Source: Candidatus Acidiferrum typicum (lineage in GTDB: Bacteria; Acidobacteriota; Terriglobia; Acidiferrales; UBA7541). From it: a DNA stretch of 64,000 nt. Positions 35,926 through 44,972 of this stretch are shown in pieces. How positions within the stretch are numbered: position 1 is the first letter of the stretch; each line of letters begins with the position of its first letter. Where the stretch lies: positions 62,001 to 126,000 of the forward strand of contig JAOAPV010000047.1 of NCBI GenBank assembly GCA_025463055.1, given 5' to 3'. Under the pieces are notes generated by a model that was not told the origin of the DNA, made no database searches, and was given only the letters and a program-made list of their open reading frames with translations. Position numbers and translations under genes: made by a program.

Positions 35926-36322
35926 GTTCGCGCCTTTGCAAATACTAACGTCGGCCGGGGGGACGCAAATGATGTTAATGCGTCCCATCCGGTCAGTCAA
36001 GCACGGTGGCTATCGATATTGGTTTAACGCTCGAGGCGTCTCTGCACTAAGTAGCCACATTCTCTCTAAATACAAGGGCGCCTTCGTCCGGTCTCTAATT
36101 CCCGGCGCTCAAAGTGGCCGCGCCAACAGGACTTGGGTTTACGAGCCAAAAGCCGGTGGGGCTGGCGAGAGTCGAACTCGCAACACGCAGTTTAAGAATC
36201 TGTTCAGGGTTCGCGGTGTTATTGTTTTCAAGAGGATACCGGGCCTACTTGTGCCAACTCGAGCGGATTTTGGGGCTAGTTGGATACAATTTTGGGTATA
36301 GATTTGGGTACACTACTTTCAC
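35926..36322. other. gap with tRNA remnant before tRNA-Arg
   Basis: No supported gene lies here. The possible N-terminal extension of the sensor kinase covers up to 36000. The tRNA-Lys-like 3' half (36155..36203) is described separately. The remainder is unremarkable sequence upstream of the intact tRNA-Arg gene. Confidence 0.4.
36155..36203 (-). pseudogene. 3' half of a tRNA-Lys(CTT)-like gene
   Basis: On the minus strand, from 36203 down to 36155, the sequence reads an anticodon loop TTCTTAA (anticodon CTT), a 3' anticodon-stem half ACTGC, a 5-base variable loop, a T arm GCGAG-TTCGACT-CTCGC that pairs perfectly, an acceptor half CAGCCCC and A-C-C. The 5' half is absent: the stem opposite is only partly complementary and no D arm or matching GGGGCTG follows. 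This form (anticodon loop to 3' end) is what tRNA-targeted integrating elements leave at an attachment site. Confidence 0.65.
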
Positions 36323-36399
36323 GGGCCTGTAGCTCAGATGGATAGAGCATTGGTTTCCTAAACCAAGTGTCGGGAGTTCGAGCCTCCCCAGGCCCACCA
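36323..36399 (+). tRNA. tRNA-Arg(CCT)
   Basis: A complete cloverleaf can be drawn. The acceptor stem is GGGCCTG (36323..36329) with CAGGCCC (36389..36395). The D arm has GCTC/GAGC, the anticodon stem TTGGT/ACCAA with loop TTCCTAA, giving anticodon CCT, which reads AGG arginine codons. The T arm is GGGAG-TTCGAGC-CTCCC. Discriminator A and an encoded CCA end follow. Its first 15 bases recur at the edge of the island at 9239..9253. Confidence 0.95.
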
Positions 36400-36734
36400 T
36401 TTCTCATCCGTGGCCGCGTCAGCTACCTGACGTCTGGCCCAACCCGCGCTGGTTCTGGCGCTAATCCATTTTCATACGCAACAAGTTCGCGTTCGCACAG
36501 CGTGCATGCGACAACGTTCGTGGACACGCCGCCGCCCGCCCACGAACCTGACATTGAAAGCGCGACACCCTCTTTCGCACAGAGTCCGAGTGCAAGCTGT
36601 CATGCTCGATGACATTTGTGAGGCGCGGAAGCTCAAGGACATCGCTTCTTGAAGGTAAATATTGAGGGCGCTGAGCGCAAAGCGCTTTTCACACTTGCTT
36701 CACGCCTGATAAGCTTATATGCGCTTCGACGAAA
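36400..36734. other. gap without a supported gene
   Basis: About 335 bases between the tRNA-Arg gene and the methyltransferase gene. I see no frame with a ribosome binding site or family likeness, and no hairpin with a T-run after the tRNA. A short palindrome GCGCTGAGCGCAAAGCGC lies near 36670. Confidence 0.35.
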
Positions 36735-37553
36735 ATGCCAACTCTCGCCCAAAACTTGAAAATGTGGGACGGCCAATACCTGTGGCCCCACGAAGGAGAC
36801 GAGTGGTCTGCGCAATTCGGGGGCACGGAGGCCATGTGGTGGTTTGCCCTCTATCCGCGTATTCATCGGTTCCTGCCAGCTCCAACGATCCTAGAGATCG
36901 CCCCCGGCCGGGGCCGGTGGACCCAATTTTTGAAGAGTCACTGCCAGTCGATGATTGGCGTGGATATTTCAGAAAAATGTATCGAATATTGTAGGACTCG
37001 ATTTGCAACCGAAACGAATCTCAAGTTCCACGTAAATGACGGCAGTTCGTTGGCGGCAGTTCCAGATAGCTCGGTGGATTTTGTGTTTAGCTTTGACTCG
37101 CTGGTTCACGCAGAGAGAGAAGTGATCGAGGCTTATCTGGTCCAACTGGAACGAAAATTGACACCGAACGGCGTGGGGTTCTTCCATCACTCAAACCTAG
37201 GGGCTTACCCTGGCCGCGTGGCGATCATGAGACATTACCGACGACTTCCGCTCGCTATCAGAAGACGCGTACTCCCGCAAGGCGGTATCGAGTCTGTTCT
37301 ATCGATCCACACCGGCTGGCGGGCGACCTCAATGACAGCAGCGTTATTTCGGCAATACTGTCAGCAGGCCGGCCTGAAATGTATCAGTCAGGAGCTGATC
37401 AACTGGACGCGGGGACGATGCCTTGTCGACAGCATTTCCATATTTAGCAGGCCTAACTCCCCTTGGGATACGAAGGACGCTTATCTGCGAAATGGCGAGT
37501 TCGTTGATGTCGGGCGTCTTACGAGTCGTCTTGCTCAGCTATATTGCCGATGA
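36735..37553 (+). CDS. class I SAM-dependent methyltransferase
   Basis: The 272-residue protein has the Rossmann methyltransferase signature: motif I ILEIAPGRGRWTQFLKSHC, the acidic end of strand 2 in SMIGVDISEKCIEYCRTRF, a motif near KFHVNDGSSLAAVPDSSVDF and the post-motif FSFDSLVHAEREVIEAYL. The N-terminus (MPTLAQNLKMWDGQYLWPHE) with GDEWSAQFGG resembles sugar or lipid-type O-methyltransferases often found in glycan gene groups. The acceptor is unknown. The gene stands alone next to tRNA-Arg, a frequent place for acquired genes. Confidence 0.82.
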   Translation: MPTLAQNLKMWDGQYLWPHEGDEWSAQFGGTEAMWWFALYPRIHRFLPAPTILEIAPGRGRWTQFLKSHCQSMIGVDISEKCIEYCRTRFATETNLKFHVNDGSSLAAVPDSSVDFVFSFDSLVHAEREVIEAYLVQLERKLTPNGVGFFHHSNLGAYPGRVAIMRHYRRLPLAIRRRVLPQGGIESVLSIHTGWRATSMTAALFRQYCQQAGLKCISQELINWTRGRCLVDSISIFSRPNSPWDTKDAYLRNGEFVDVGRLTSRLAQLYCR

Positions 37554-37873
37554 CTCCACAGGTTTGCCCATAAGCGAGAATCACGCACCTCAGCAAATGG
37601 GATAATAAAGGGGGCGCTGCTCTCGCCGCCTACCGCTTAACTCCGGCTTACGTTACATAGGTTACGATTCGCGATTGCTCGTCGACGAGAAAGAATTGAC
37701 TGATCGGAGCGTCGTTCGGTTTTTTCCCCTGTTTCGACTGGCGTACCCGTTGCGCCGTGCGCTCAAAGCGCCGTCTTACTCGAGCGAAGCCAAGAGCCAC
37801 TTGAGTCGCGACCGGCCGGAGCCGGTTCTTTCAGGTTGACATCTTACCTGAACGCGCGCAAACTTCGGGTGAT
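37554..37873. other. intergenic region upstream of the PadR gene
   Basis: No supported gene lies in this 320-base stretch. Its right end holds the operator-like palindrome listed separately (37831..37851). The rest contains no convincing frame or terminator; a short T-rich run (GGTTTTTTCCCC) lies near 37720 without a clear stem before it. Confidence 0.35.
37831..37851 (+). promoter_or_regulatory. operator-like palindrome overlapping a -35 box
   Basis: TCAGGT (37831..37836) and ACCTGA (37846..37851) are perfect inverted hexamers 9 bases apart. TTGACA at 37836..37841, a consensus -35 hexamer, lies inside. The site is 23 bases before the start codon of the PadR-type regulator gene. A regulator bound here would block the promoter, suggesting autoregulation of the PadR-ADOP operon. 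This rests on sequence pattern only. Confidence 0.55.
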
Positions 37874-38230
37874 ATGTCTACCCAAGACGCTAAAGAACGA
37901 CTGGAATTGCTGCAGGGCACATTGGATCTCCTGATCCTCCGCACCCTCATTTTCGGATCGCAACACGGCCAAGGCATCGCGCGCGCCATCCAGCAAACAT
38001 CGCAAGAAGAACTGCTCGTCGAGCATGGCGCTCTCTATCCCGCGCTTCAGCGCCTGGAAGAGCGTGGCTGGATCTCAGCGAAGTGGGGAGTTTCTTCCAA
38101 CAATCGTAAGGCCCGGTTCTATTCGCTGACGCCAGCCGGCCGCAAACAACTAGTCAAAGAAACCAACAAGTGGAATCGATTGACAGGCGCCATCGCGCGG
38201 ATTCTAGGGTCAGAAGCCGCGGAAGGCTAA
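37874..38230 (+). CDS. PadR-family transcriptional regulator
   Basis: The 118-residue protein has the PadR winged-helix fold: a first helix [16 protein letters not shown], a turn region [20 protein letters not shown], the recognition helix in [20 protein letters not shown] and the wing [17 protein letters not shown], then a C-terminal dimer helix. It is of the short PadR subfamily that pairs with ADOP permeases: the permease gene starts four bases after its stop. It likely binds the palindrome at 37831..37851 and represses its own operon until an effector is bound. Confidence 0.93.
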   Translation: MSTQDAKERLELLQGTLDLLILRTLIFGSQHGQGIARAIQQTSQEELLVEHGALYPALQRLEERGWISAKWGVSSNNRKARFYSLTPAGRKQLVKETNKWNRLTGAIARILGSEAAEG

Positions 38231-38234
38231 AACC

Positions 38235-40913
38235 ATGTTCGGACGCAAGCGCAAACTCGACGACTTCACCTCCGAAATCGAGGCCCACATACAGCTCGAG
38301 ATCGAGCGCTTGCGGGAGCAGGGGCTGAGTGAAGACGAGGCTCGAGCAACCGCGCGTCGCTCCTTCGGCAACGTTATGCAAACCGAAGAACGCTTCTACG
38401 AATCCGGCCGCTGGCTCGCGTGGGGTCACTTATCGCAGGATGCCCGCTACGCTCTGCGCATGTTGCGCAAGTCTCCCGGCTTCACAGCCGTCGCTATTCT
38501 GACGATTGCCCTGGGCATCGGAGCCACGACAGCAATTTTCAGCGTCGTCGATGCCACGCTCCTGCACCCCTTGCCGTACCGACAACCAGAGCAACTCGTA
38601 AGCATCCGGGCAGATCTCCCCGGCGCGGGCGCTCAGGATGTGGGAATGTCCGAACCTGAGTGGCAGGATCTTCAGCGTTCCGGGATTTTCGAATACGTTT
38701 CGCCGACGTGGTTCGACGAAAATAATCTGACAGGCTCATCGCAACCTGCCCGTGTCCGAATACTGATCGTCGCGCCGAATTATTTTGCGCTCCTGGGTGT
38801 GAAAACGCAGTTGGGTCGCGCGTTCAATCCCCAGGATCACTCGCCCGGTCTTATTCTGGAAGTGGTCATCAGCGATGGCCTGTGGAAGCGGGCGTTCGGG
38901 AGCGACCCGCATGTTCTGGACAAGAGTGTGCGGCTCGACTCCGACTTGTATCGAATCGTCGGCGTCATGCCGCCCGGATTTGACTCCCCGGGGCGAACAG
39001 CGGAAGAGAGGGATATCGAGGTCTGGGCCGCAACTAGTTTTTACGGCACGCCTTTGCCTGATAACCCGCCGCGCAACAGCCGGTTTCTTCCGACGGCGGT
39101 CGCCCGGCTCAAACCTGGACTAACCACTGCGCAGGCCCAAAGCCGCGTAAACACGTTGGTCGCATCCTTGCAAAAACAATTCCCCGGCGATTACCCGCTG
39201 CAAAGCGCATGGTCGTTGCGGTTGGTGCCGCTCCAGGAGCGGGTGGTCGGCAATGTTCGGCAGTCGCTGATTCTCCTGTTTGGCGGCGTGGCGCTGGTGC
39301 TGCTGATCGGGTGCGTGAACGTTGCCAATCTCCAGCTTGCGCGCTCCAGCGCGAGAGGTCGCGAAATGGCTGTCCGCCAGGCGCTCGGGGCCGCCCGCAC
39401 GCGGCTCACCCGGCAGTTGCTGACCGAGAGCATGCTACTTTCGCTGCTCGGCGGAATCGCCGGTTTGCTGGTTCTTCTCTGCACGAAACAATCTTTGCTT
39501 CGGCTGCTGCCCGAGAACTTTCCCCGGCTGAGCGACGTATCGATTAGCTGGAGCGTCTTGCTCTTCGCTCTCGTTTCATCTCTTGTCACTGGCGCAATCT
39601 TCGGTCTAGCTCCCGCTTTGCATGCCGGTCGGCTTGATTTGACCCATGCGCTCAAAGAGGCAGCGCGGGGCTCGACAGGATCCGGAGAACAGACGCGCAC
39701 GCGCCGGATACTGGTGATAACGGAGTTCGCGCTCTCTGTGGTAATGATGATTGCCGCAGGCCTTCTGCTGCGCAGTTTCTGGGACTTGCAGAATGTGCGG
39801 CTGGGATTTAGTCCGCAGAACGTGATGGCCGTCCGCACTAGGCTACCCTCCCCAAATGATCCTAGGAACGACCTCTATAGCAACGCTGCTCAAGAGACGC
39901 CGTTCTTACGCGAAGTTCTCCGGCGCACCAGAACGCTACCAGGCGTGGAAGAAGTTGCAATCGGCGACACCGCATCCATTCCCTTAGACCAGGGTCTACG
40001 CGAGTTAAAAGTGATCTCCGAGGGCCAATTCTTGATGACCGTTGAGGGGCGCGACACTCAGGGCGACCTGCCTAGTGTGGTCGAGCGGTCAAGCGTTACG
40101 CCCGACTATTTTCACTTGCTGGGAATCCCGCTGCTGCGCGGTCGCTTCTTCGGCGAATTGGATGACGACAAGGCTACGCAAGTTGCGGTGATCAATGAAG
40201 CGTTCGCACGGACTTACTGGCCAAGCCAGGATCCCTTGGGCCGGCGCTTCAAGAGAAATCGAGTGGATTCGCCCTGGATTACCGTTGTTGGCATCATCGC
40301 AAACGCAAGGACAGAATCGCTGGCGGAAGCGGACGTTCCGCAAATCTATCTGAGTTTGTATCAGTCCGCGTCTCGCCGGCTGGCCATCTTTCTGCGCGGA
40401 CATCTCGACGCCGCTGCAATTTCAACGCAGGTAAGCGCGCAGGTGCAGTCCGTAGATCCAACTCTTCCACTGTCTGGCGCACAGACGCTCAACGAAACGG
40501 TATCCGCGTCTCTCGCCGAAAGGCGGTTCTCGATGGAAATGACTGCGTTGTTCGCTTTAACCGCGTTGCTTCTCGCCGGGCTTGGAATTTACGGAGTGAT
40601 TTCGTACATGGTAAGCCAACGCACGCACGAGATCGGGATTCGCATCGCCCTTGGCGCAGACAGAAAAAACATCTTGCGGATGGTCTTGCGTCAAGGATTA
40701 GGGCTGGCCATCGCCGGTGCAGCGGTTGGGCTTGCTGGTGCTCTGATCGTGTCGCACTTAATGGCCGGCCTGCTCTACGGCGTGCAGCCGACAGATCCTC
40801 TCACATTTGCAGGCGTCGCCTTCCTTCTCATCGGTGTAGCTCTGCTCGCTTGTTATATTCCTGCGCGCCACGCCATCCGCGTCGATGCGCTCATCGCGCT
40901 GAGACACGAATAG
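38235..40913 (+). CDS. ADOP-type ABC permease (MacB/FtsX family)
   Basis: The 892-residue protein begins with the soluble ADOP extension (MFGRKRKLDDFTSEIEAHIQ with LREQGLSEDEARATARRSFG), then the first membrane segment (MLRKSPGFTAVAILTIALGI with GATTAIFSVVDATLLHPLPY), the MacB periplasmic core, an FtsX domain with SSARGREMAVRQALGAARTR, a second periplasmic region and a last FtsX domain ending in IPARHAIRVDALIALRHE. It is directly preceded by a PadR regulator gene, the classic ADOP pairing. No ATPase gene is near. Substrate unknown. Confidence 0.92.
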   Translation: MFGRKRKLDDFTSEIEAHIQLEIERLREQGLSEDEARATARRSFGNVMQTEERFYESGRWLAWGHLSQDARYALRMLRKSPGFTAVAILTIALGIGATTAIFSVVDATLLHPLPYRQPEQLVSIRADLPGAGAQDVGMSEPEWQDLQRSGIFEYVSPTWFDENNLTGSSQPARVRILIVAPNYFALLGVKTQLGRAFNPQDHSPGLILEVVISDGLWKRAFGSDPHVLDKSVRLDSDLYRIVGVMPPGFDSPGRTAEERDIEVWAATSFYGTPLPDNPPRNSRFLPTAVARLKPGLTTAQAQSRVNTLVASLQKQFPGDYPLQSAWSLRLVPLQERVVGNVRQSLILLFGGVALVLLIGCVNVANLQLARSSARGREMAVRQALGAARTRLTRQLLTESMLLSLLGGIAGLLVLLCTKQSLLRLLPENFPRLSDVSISWSVLLFALVSSLVTGAIFGLAPALHAGRLDLTHALKEAARGSTGSGEQTRTRRILVITEFALSVVMMIAAGLLLRSFWDLQNVRLGFSPQNVMAVRTRLPSPNDPRNDLYSNAAQETPFLREVLRRTRTLPGVEEVAIGDTASIPLDQGLRELKVISEGQFLMTVEGRDTQGDLPSVVERSSVTPDYFHLLGIPLLRGRFFGELDDDKATQVAVINEAFARTYWPSQDPLGRRFKRNRVDSPWITVVGIIANARTESLAEADVPQIYLSLYQSASRRLAIFLRGHLDAAAISTQVSAQVQSVDPTLPLSGAQTLNETVSASLAERRFSMEMTALFALTALLLAGLGIYGVISYMVSQRTHEIGIRIALGADRKNILRMVLRQGLGLAIAGAAVGLAGALIVSHLMAGLLYGVQPTDPLTFAGVAFLLIGVALLACYIPARHAIRVDALIALRHE

Positions 40914-40988
40914 TTCAGGCCGGCAGCGCACATCGGGTGTGAAAATCCATATCGTTTAGGTGCCAACAAATCAACGGGAGTCACTCGA

Positions 40989-41641
40989 ATGAAACCAATA
41001 AGAGTCTTCTCGGTGTTGGCAGCACTCATTTTCGCTCTGTTATCAACCGAGGAGCTCGCGGCCCAGTCACCCGCTCCCGTGACTTTAGTAAAAGCCGGCA
41101 AGCTGCTCGATCCCCGGACTGGGAACGTCCTTTCCCCCGCGGCTGTGCTGATTGAAAACGGCAAGATCAAGGAAGTTGGTGCGCTTTCGCGAGTGCAAGC
41201 GGATGCGCCAACGGCCGTCAAAACAATCGATCTGGGCGGTGCGCGGTTGCTGCCCGGGCTGATCAATAGTCACACTCACCTGCTTCTCAACGTAATTGTG
41301 CCTGCGGAACCCGAGATCACGCGCTACAGGGCGTTTGTCCCAGGGCTGTTGCTGGCGGTGGCGGCTAAATCGCCCGCCGAACGGGTGTTGCTCGGCGCGC
41401 AAATGGCTCGCGAAGACCTGGAGAGTGGTTTCACTACCGTGCGCAATGTCGGGCACTCCGGCATTGATGGCGATGCTGCGCTGCGGGACGCGATCAATGC
41501 CGGGCGCGTGCCCGGTCCGAGAATTTGGTGGCCGCGCGTAAACTTACGCCGTTCGGCGGCTATTTCCAGGCCCTTAACCCCACTGTCGCCGTAGTCTACT
41601 ATCGCGCGAACAACCTCGTGCCGCCCGACTCCCGCCGGTAA
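40989..41641 (+). pseudogene. frameshifted, truncated amidohydrolase
   Basis: The first 178 codons encode a signal peptide (VFSVLAALIFALLSTEELAA) and a normal amidohydrolase start with HxH in LPGLINSHTHLLLNVIVPAE and ESGFTTVRNVGHSGIDGDAA, then VPGPRI. After that the frame runs into WWPRVNLRR and stops at 41594. In another frame, from 41528, the expected continuation VAARKLTPFGGYFQALNPTV appears and stops at 41641. Adding one T at the TTT of 41524..41526 would restore the family sequence GPRILVAARK, so one base was probably lost. The rest of the barrel is absent or decayed. Intact relatives have about 430 residues. Confidence 0.85.
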
Positions 41642-42063
41642 CGAGGCCCGTACCTTCTGGACTGCGACTCCTAACTCCCGCATTCATCCGTCACCTCTTG
41701 CGCCCAAAAGGCTGACGACTGGGCGGCCGATTTTCGGGCAACTGTTCATTTTTGCCCGTCCGTCCAGTTTCTTCTGCTCTTTCTTCTCCGTCCAGCACTT
41801 TCATGCAATTACGCACTCTTTTCCGTAACGGCGCCTCGCTATCCCTTTTACCTTCAATAACTTCCGCACTCTTTCTATCATCACGGGGGTGGTACCCCCC
41901 CTCTATGAATCTCGCACTCTCAGTTGTCCTTGGCGCCTGGCTGGCGGTCAAACTTGTTCGGCCTTTGTTTTCATATTCTTGCAAATTGTTATTCCCGCAA
42001 GCGCTTTACTTTCACAACCATCGGCATTGCCCCGGGATGTGGGGGAACAACTCGTGACTGGTT
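41642..42063. other. gap without a supported gene
   Basis: Frames on both strands (for example 41752..42057 plus and 41691..41984 minus) overlap each other and have no family likeness or ribosome binding site. The first bases may be decayed remains of the amidohydrolase pseudogene. A GGGGGTGGTACCCCCC palindrome lies near 41885. Confidence 0.35.
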
Positions 42064-43260
42064 TTAATTTGGGAAGGCTTTGGCGTCGATTCCTGGGAGC
42101 AGTTTCAACGCGTTCTTGTAATAAATCTTCTTCAGAACCTCATCCGGAACTTGGAATCCGTAGATGCGCCAGAACGCGTGCCGCCGCCGGTAATACTCGA
42201 AATATTCGTCGCGTGTTTCCAGCGCGCGAAAATACCATTTGTATTCGTTCACCTCGTAAATGTCTTTGCCCATCAGCACGCGGTCTTGATACTTCACCAG
42301 AAAATCGTGCGCCGAATACGGCTGCCGGCCCAGTTCCGCAAGCACCGCGGCGATATCCACGTACATATTCGGGAGCGTATCGAACAATTTTCCGAGCCGC
42401 TCAAGGTCGTTGCCGTGAAACGCAAGGTGCGCCGCGATGAAATTCACCTTCGGATGCCTCGCAAACAAACGGTTGCGCTCCGCCATCAGCGTCTCAAACG
42501 GCGGATACTTGGAAGGAGGTCGCGCGCGCTGCGGAAACTCTTTTAACTCCTGCCAGCGCTCATTATTTTTGTCCCAGGGATCGAAAAACGCCGAAGGCTC
42601 CGCAACGTGGATCAGCACCGGCAGCTTTAGCTCCGCGCATTTTTCAAACAGCGGATCAAAAATTGGATCGTCGGCATGCACGCGCTCGCCAGTCGCGTAT
42701 TTCAAGTCCATGCCGAAATTCTTGAAGATTTTCAGTCCCTGCGCGCCGTTGCGCACGTCCGCGGCAAGCCGCTCCGCCGCGCGCTGGCCGTACCCGGAAG
42801 TATTGATGTCGTCGTAGCTCGGATTCGCAAACACCACGAAGCGATCGGGATACCGGCCTTTCATGGTTGCCACGGTTTTCTTCAGCTCTTCGCCGGTGCC
42901 GCCGCTGAGATTCACCAGCACGCGGAGATTGATCGTGTCCATCTCCTTCACCAGCTGACCCACATGCTCGGGAGTCGGATTCCCGTGATGGCTGTGAATA
43001 TCGATGAACGGAAATTTCGCGCGCTGAATCTTGTGCTCGGGCACAACGAGCGTGGATTTCGGATTGTATTCCTCAATCGTCGGCGTCTGAGTCGAACTGG
43101 ACGAAGACGGCTGTTGCACCGAAGCAGAAGCCGAGATCGAAGCGAAAGCAATCGGCGACGAAGCCTGCTGCGTTCTGGCTGGGTGCGGCCACAGCAGTGC
43201 TGCGGAGCAAACGCACGCAACTGTAGTCGCAAAAACCGAAATCGCACGCCAGGATTTCAT
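42064..43260 (-). CDS. secreted amidohydrolase-2 family protein
   Basis: The 398-residue protein has a signal peptide (AISVFATTVACVCSAALLWP), a Ser-rich linker, and an Amidohydro_2 barrel (the ACMSD/uronate-isomerase-like group): HxH in FPFIDIHSHHGNPTPEHV, a Lys in GAQGLKIFKNFGMD, His residues in LPVLIHVAEPSAFF and VNFIAAHLAFHGNDLERL, and Asp in DRVLMGKDIYEVNEY. These are the expected metal ligands, so it is probably an active hydrolase or decarboxylase of small carboxylic or amide compounds in the periplasm. No neighbour reveals the substrate. Confidence 0.83.
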   Translation of the reverse strand: MKSWRAISVFATTVACVCSAALLWPHPARTQQASSPIAFASISASASVQQPSSSSSTQTPTIEEYNPKSTLVVPEHKIQRAKFPFIDIHSHHGNPTPEHVGQLVKEMDTINLRVLVNLSGGTGEELKKTVATMKGRYPDRFVVFANPSYDDINTSGYGQRAAERLAADVRNGAQGLKIFKNFGMDLKYATGERVHADDPIFDPLFEKCAELKLPVLIHVAEPSAFFDPWDKNNERWQELKEFPQRARPPSKYPPFETLMAERNRLFARHPKVNFIAAHLAFHGNDLERLGKLFDTLPNMYVDIAAVLAELGRQPYSAHDFLVKYQDRVLMGKDIYEVNEYKWYFRALETRDEYFEYYRRRHAFWRIYGFQVPDEVLKKIYYKNALKLLPGIDAKAFPN

Positions 43261-43364
43261 CGCCCGCTCCTCCGGAGAAACCCGCTTAGTTTCTCACAGA
43301 GCAGCGCAATACCTGCGACGTTCGGAGCACAGATGCAGATCACGACCGGCGCAGATTTGGTGCT

Positions 43365-44798
43365 TCAGATTTTGACGAGGCACCACTCTTCGCTCCAGGG
43401 CAAGCGGGACATTTGGCGCGATGGGCCTTCGGACTGCACGATGAAATTATCGGAAAAATTCGAGCCGATGCCGTGCTCGGGATCGTACAAGCCGGGCTCG
43501 ACAGAAAAAGCCATGCCCGGTTCGAGCATGGTGTAGTCGCCGAGCGAAAGATATGGCTTCTGGTGTCCTTCCCAGCCCTCGCCATGCGCGGGCCGGTGAT
43601 AAATATAGGGAGCAACGCCATTCTTGACTTGGTATTTGTGGATTTTGTAGGCCACGGTGGAGCAGGTAACGCCGGCAATGGATTCTTCTTTTTGCATCAG
43701 GCAGCAGTCGCGGCTTACGGTCCAAAGTTTTTTCATCTGGTCCGTAATCGGATGAATGAACATCGGCCGGTACAGTTCGCCGCCGCAACCGGCGATGTGC
43801 ACGCCGCCTTCAATTTGCAGCGCCTGGCCGCGCGTAATTTTGTTATGCAGAAATTGATTCGGATGCGGATACGCAGTCGAGCGGCCAACGCGGCAGCCAA
43901 CTTCAATCTCGATGCCGACGGCAGTATGCGGCGCACCGTCGCGCTTGATATCGGCCATGACCAGGTCGACGCCATATTTTGTGGCCGCGGCGGCAATGTC
44001 GTAGTCCGTGAGATCGGTGCCGTGCTGCAGCAGCATGTCGCGCGCGTACGCGTGCATCTGATTGAAATAGTTGTACGCGCGACGCGTCAGCGCTTGCTCC
44101 TCAAGAGTTTTGTGTACGCGCATATTCATGCACGCATCTTCGGCGGAGCCAATTTCACGGCCAAGAACCGCGACGGCTTTGCGCTGCGTGGACGGAGTGA
44201 ACTCGGTATCCGCAACTAGATTTTTCTCGGCGAATCCACGCTTTTTTAGCGCCTTGAATACCCATTCGCTGAGATCGATCTTCGCGCCCATTTGCACTTT
44301 GCCTTCATGCGGAAAAGCGCCGTCCGCGTGCGGAAAATCAAAATACATTTCGCTGTCCGTGTTCCACCAAGTTTTAACAAGGTCGCGATCGAGCGCGCCA
44401 TAAAACCAAACCGGATCGCCCTTGGTGGGAAGAAAGACCTGAACAAGGCGCTCCGTGGTGGTGTGCCAAAGCCCGGTGAAATAAATAATGTTCCACCGAT
44501 CCGTCAGCAGAATTCCGTCGCGGCCGTCTTGCGCGAGTTTTTCTTGCAGCAATTTGGCGCGCTGCTTGTGCCATTCGAGCGGCAAGCGATCGTAGGTGGC
44601 TGGTTTTAGATCATCGTCGGGAAGGAAGAGCCGCGCTGATTTTTCGGACGGGCTTGCTGATGCGGAATCCGCGGGCGCACTTCCGGCCACCGCGGCTTTC
44701 GAACTCGCTGCCTCGCCTAACGGAGCTGCGACGGCGCTTACGCTGGACACCGTTACGGCTGCGCCGGTTGCTGCGATGAATTCTCGCCTGCTGATCAT
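43365..44798 (-). CDS. Tat-exported M24-family peptidase with altered metal ligands
   Basis: The 477-residue protein begins with a twin-arginine signal (SRREFIAATGAAVTVSSVSA), so it is probably exported folded. It has an N-terminal creatinase-like domain (RDGILLTDRWNIIYFTGLW) and a C-terminal pita-bread domain of family M24 (YHRPAHGEGWEGHQKPYLSL, LEPGMAFSVEPGLY). The two Asp ligands expected 11 positions apart are Glu in QIEGGVHIAGCGGELYRP, the His of PAHGEGWEGH and the Glu of SVEPGLY are kept, and the last Glu is Asp in SNFSDNFIV. The set could still bind metal. Relatives are Xaa-Pro peptidases or creatinases; the exact substrate is uncertain. Confidence 0.83.
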   Translation of the reverse strand: MISRREFIAATGAAVTVSSVSAVAAPLGEAASSKAAVAGSAPADSASASPSEKSARLFLPDDDLKPATYDRLPLEWHKQRAKLLQEKLAQDGRDGILLTDRWNIIYFTGLWHTTTERLVQVFLPTKGDPVWFYGALDRDLVKTWWNTDSEMYFDFPHADGAFPHEGKVQMGAKIDLSEWVFKALKKRGFAEKNLVADTEFTPSTQRKAVAVLGREIGSAEDACMNMRVHKTLEEQALTRRAYNYFNQMHAYARDMLLQHGTDLTDYDIAAAATKYGVDLVMADIKRDGAPHTAVGIEIEVGCRVGRSTAYPHPNQFLHNKITRGQALQIEGGVHIAGCGGELYRPMFIHPITDQMKKLWTVSRDCCLMQKEESIAGVTCSTVAYKIHKYQVKNGVAPYIYHRPAHGEGWEGHQKPYLSLGDYTMLEPGMAFSVEPGLYDPEHGIGSNFSDNFIVQSEGPSRQMSRLPWSEEWCLVKI

Positions 44799-44972
44799 TC
44801 TTCCCCCTTTTGTTCACACATTGAACTTTCATGGGGAACGCTGATAGCACACTTTGACAGGTTAGGAAAGCAGAGCGTTCGAACGGCGGGTTGGCGAGAG
44901 TGTGTTGAGGAAACAAACACTGGGGGATTGCAACCTCAGAACTTGACTGTGGAAGCTGCTAAAATCTACGCG

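Noticed and set aside
41691-42057. Overlapping frames of about 100 codons on both strands
   Set aside because: They overlap each other, lack ribosome binding sites and show no family likeness.
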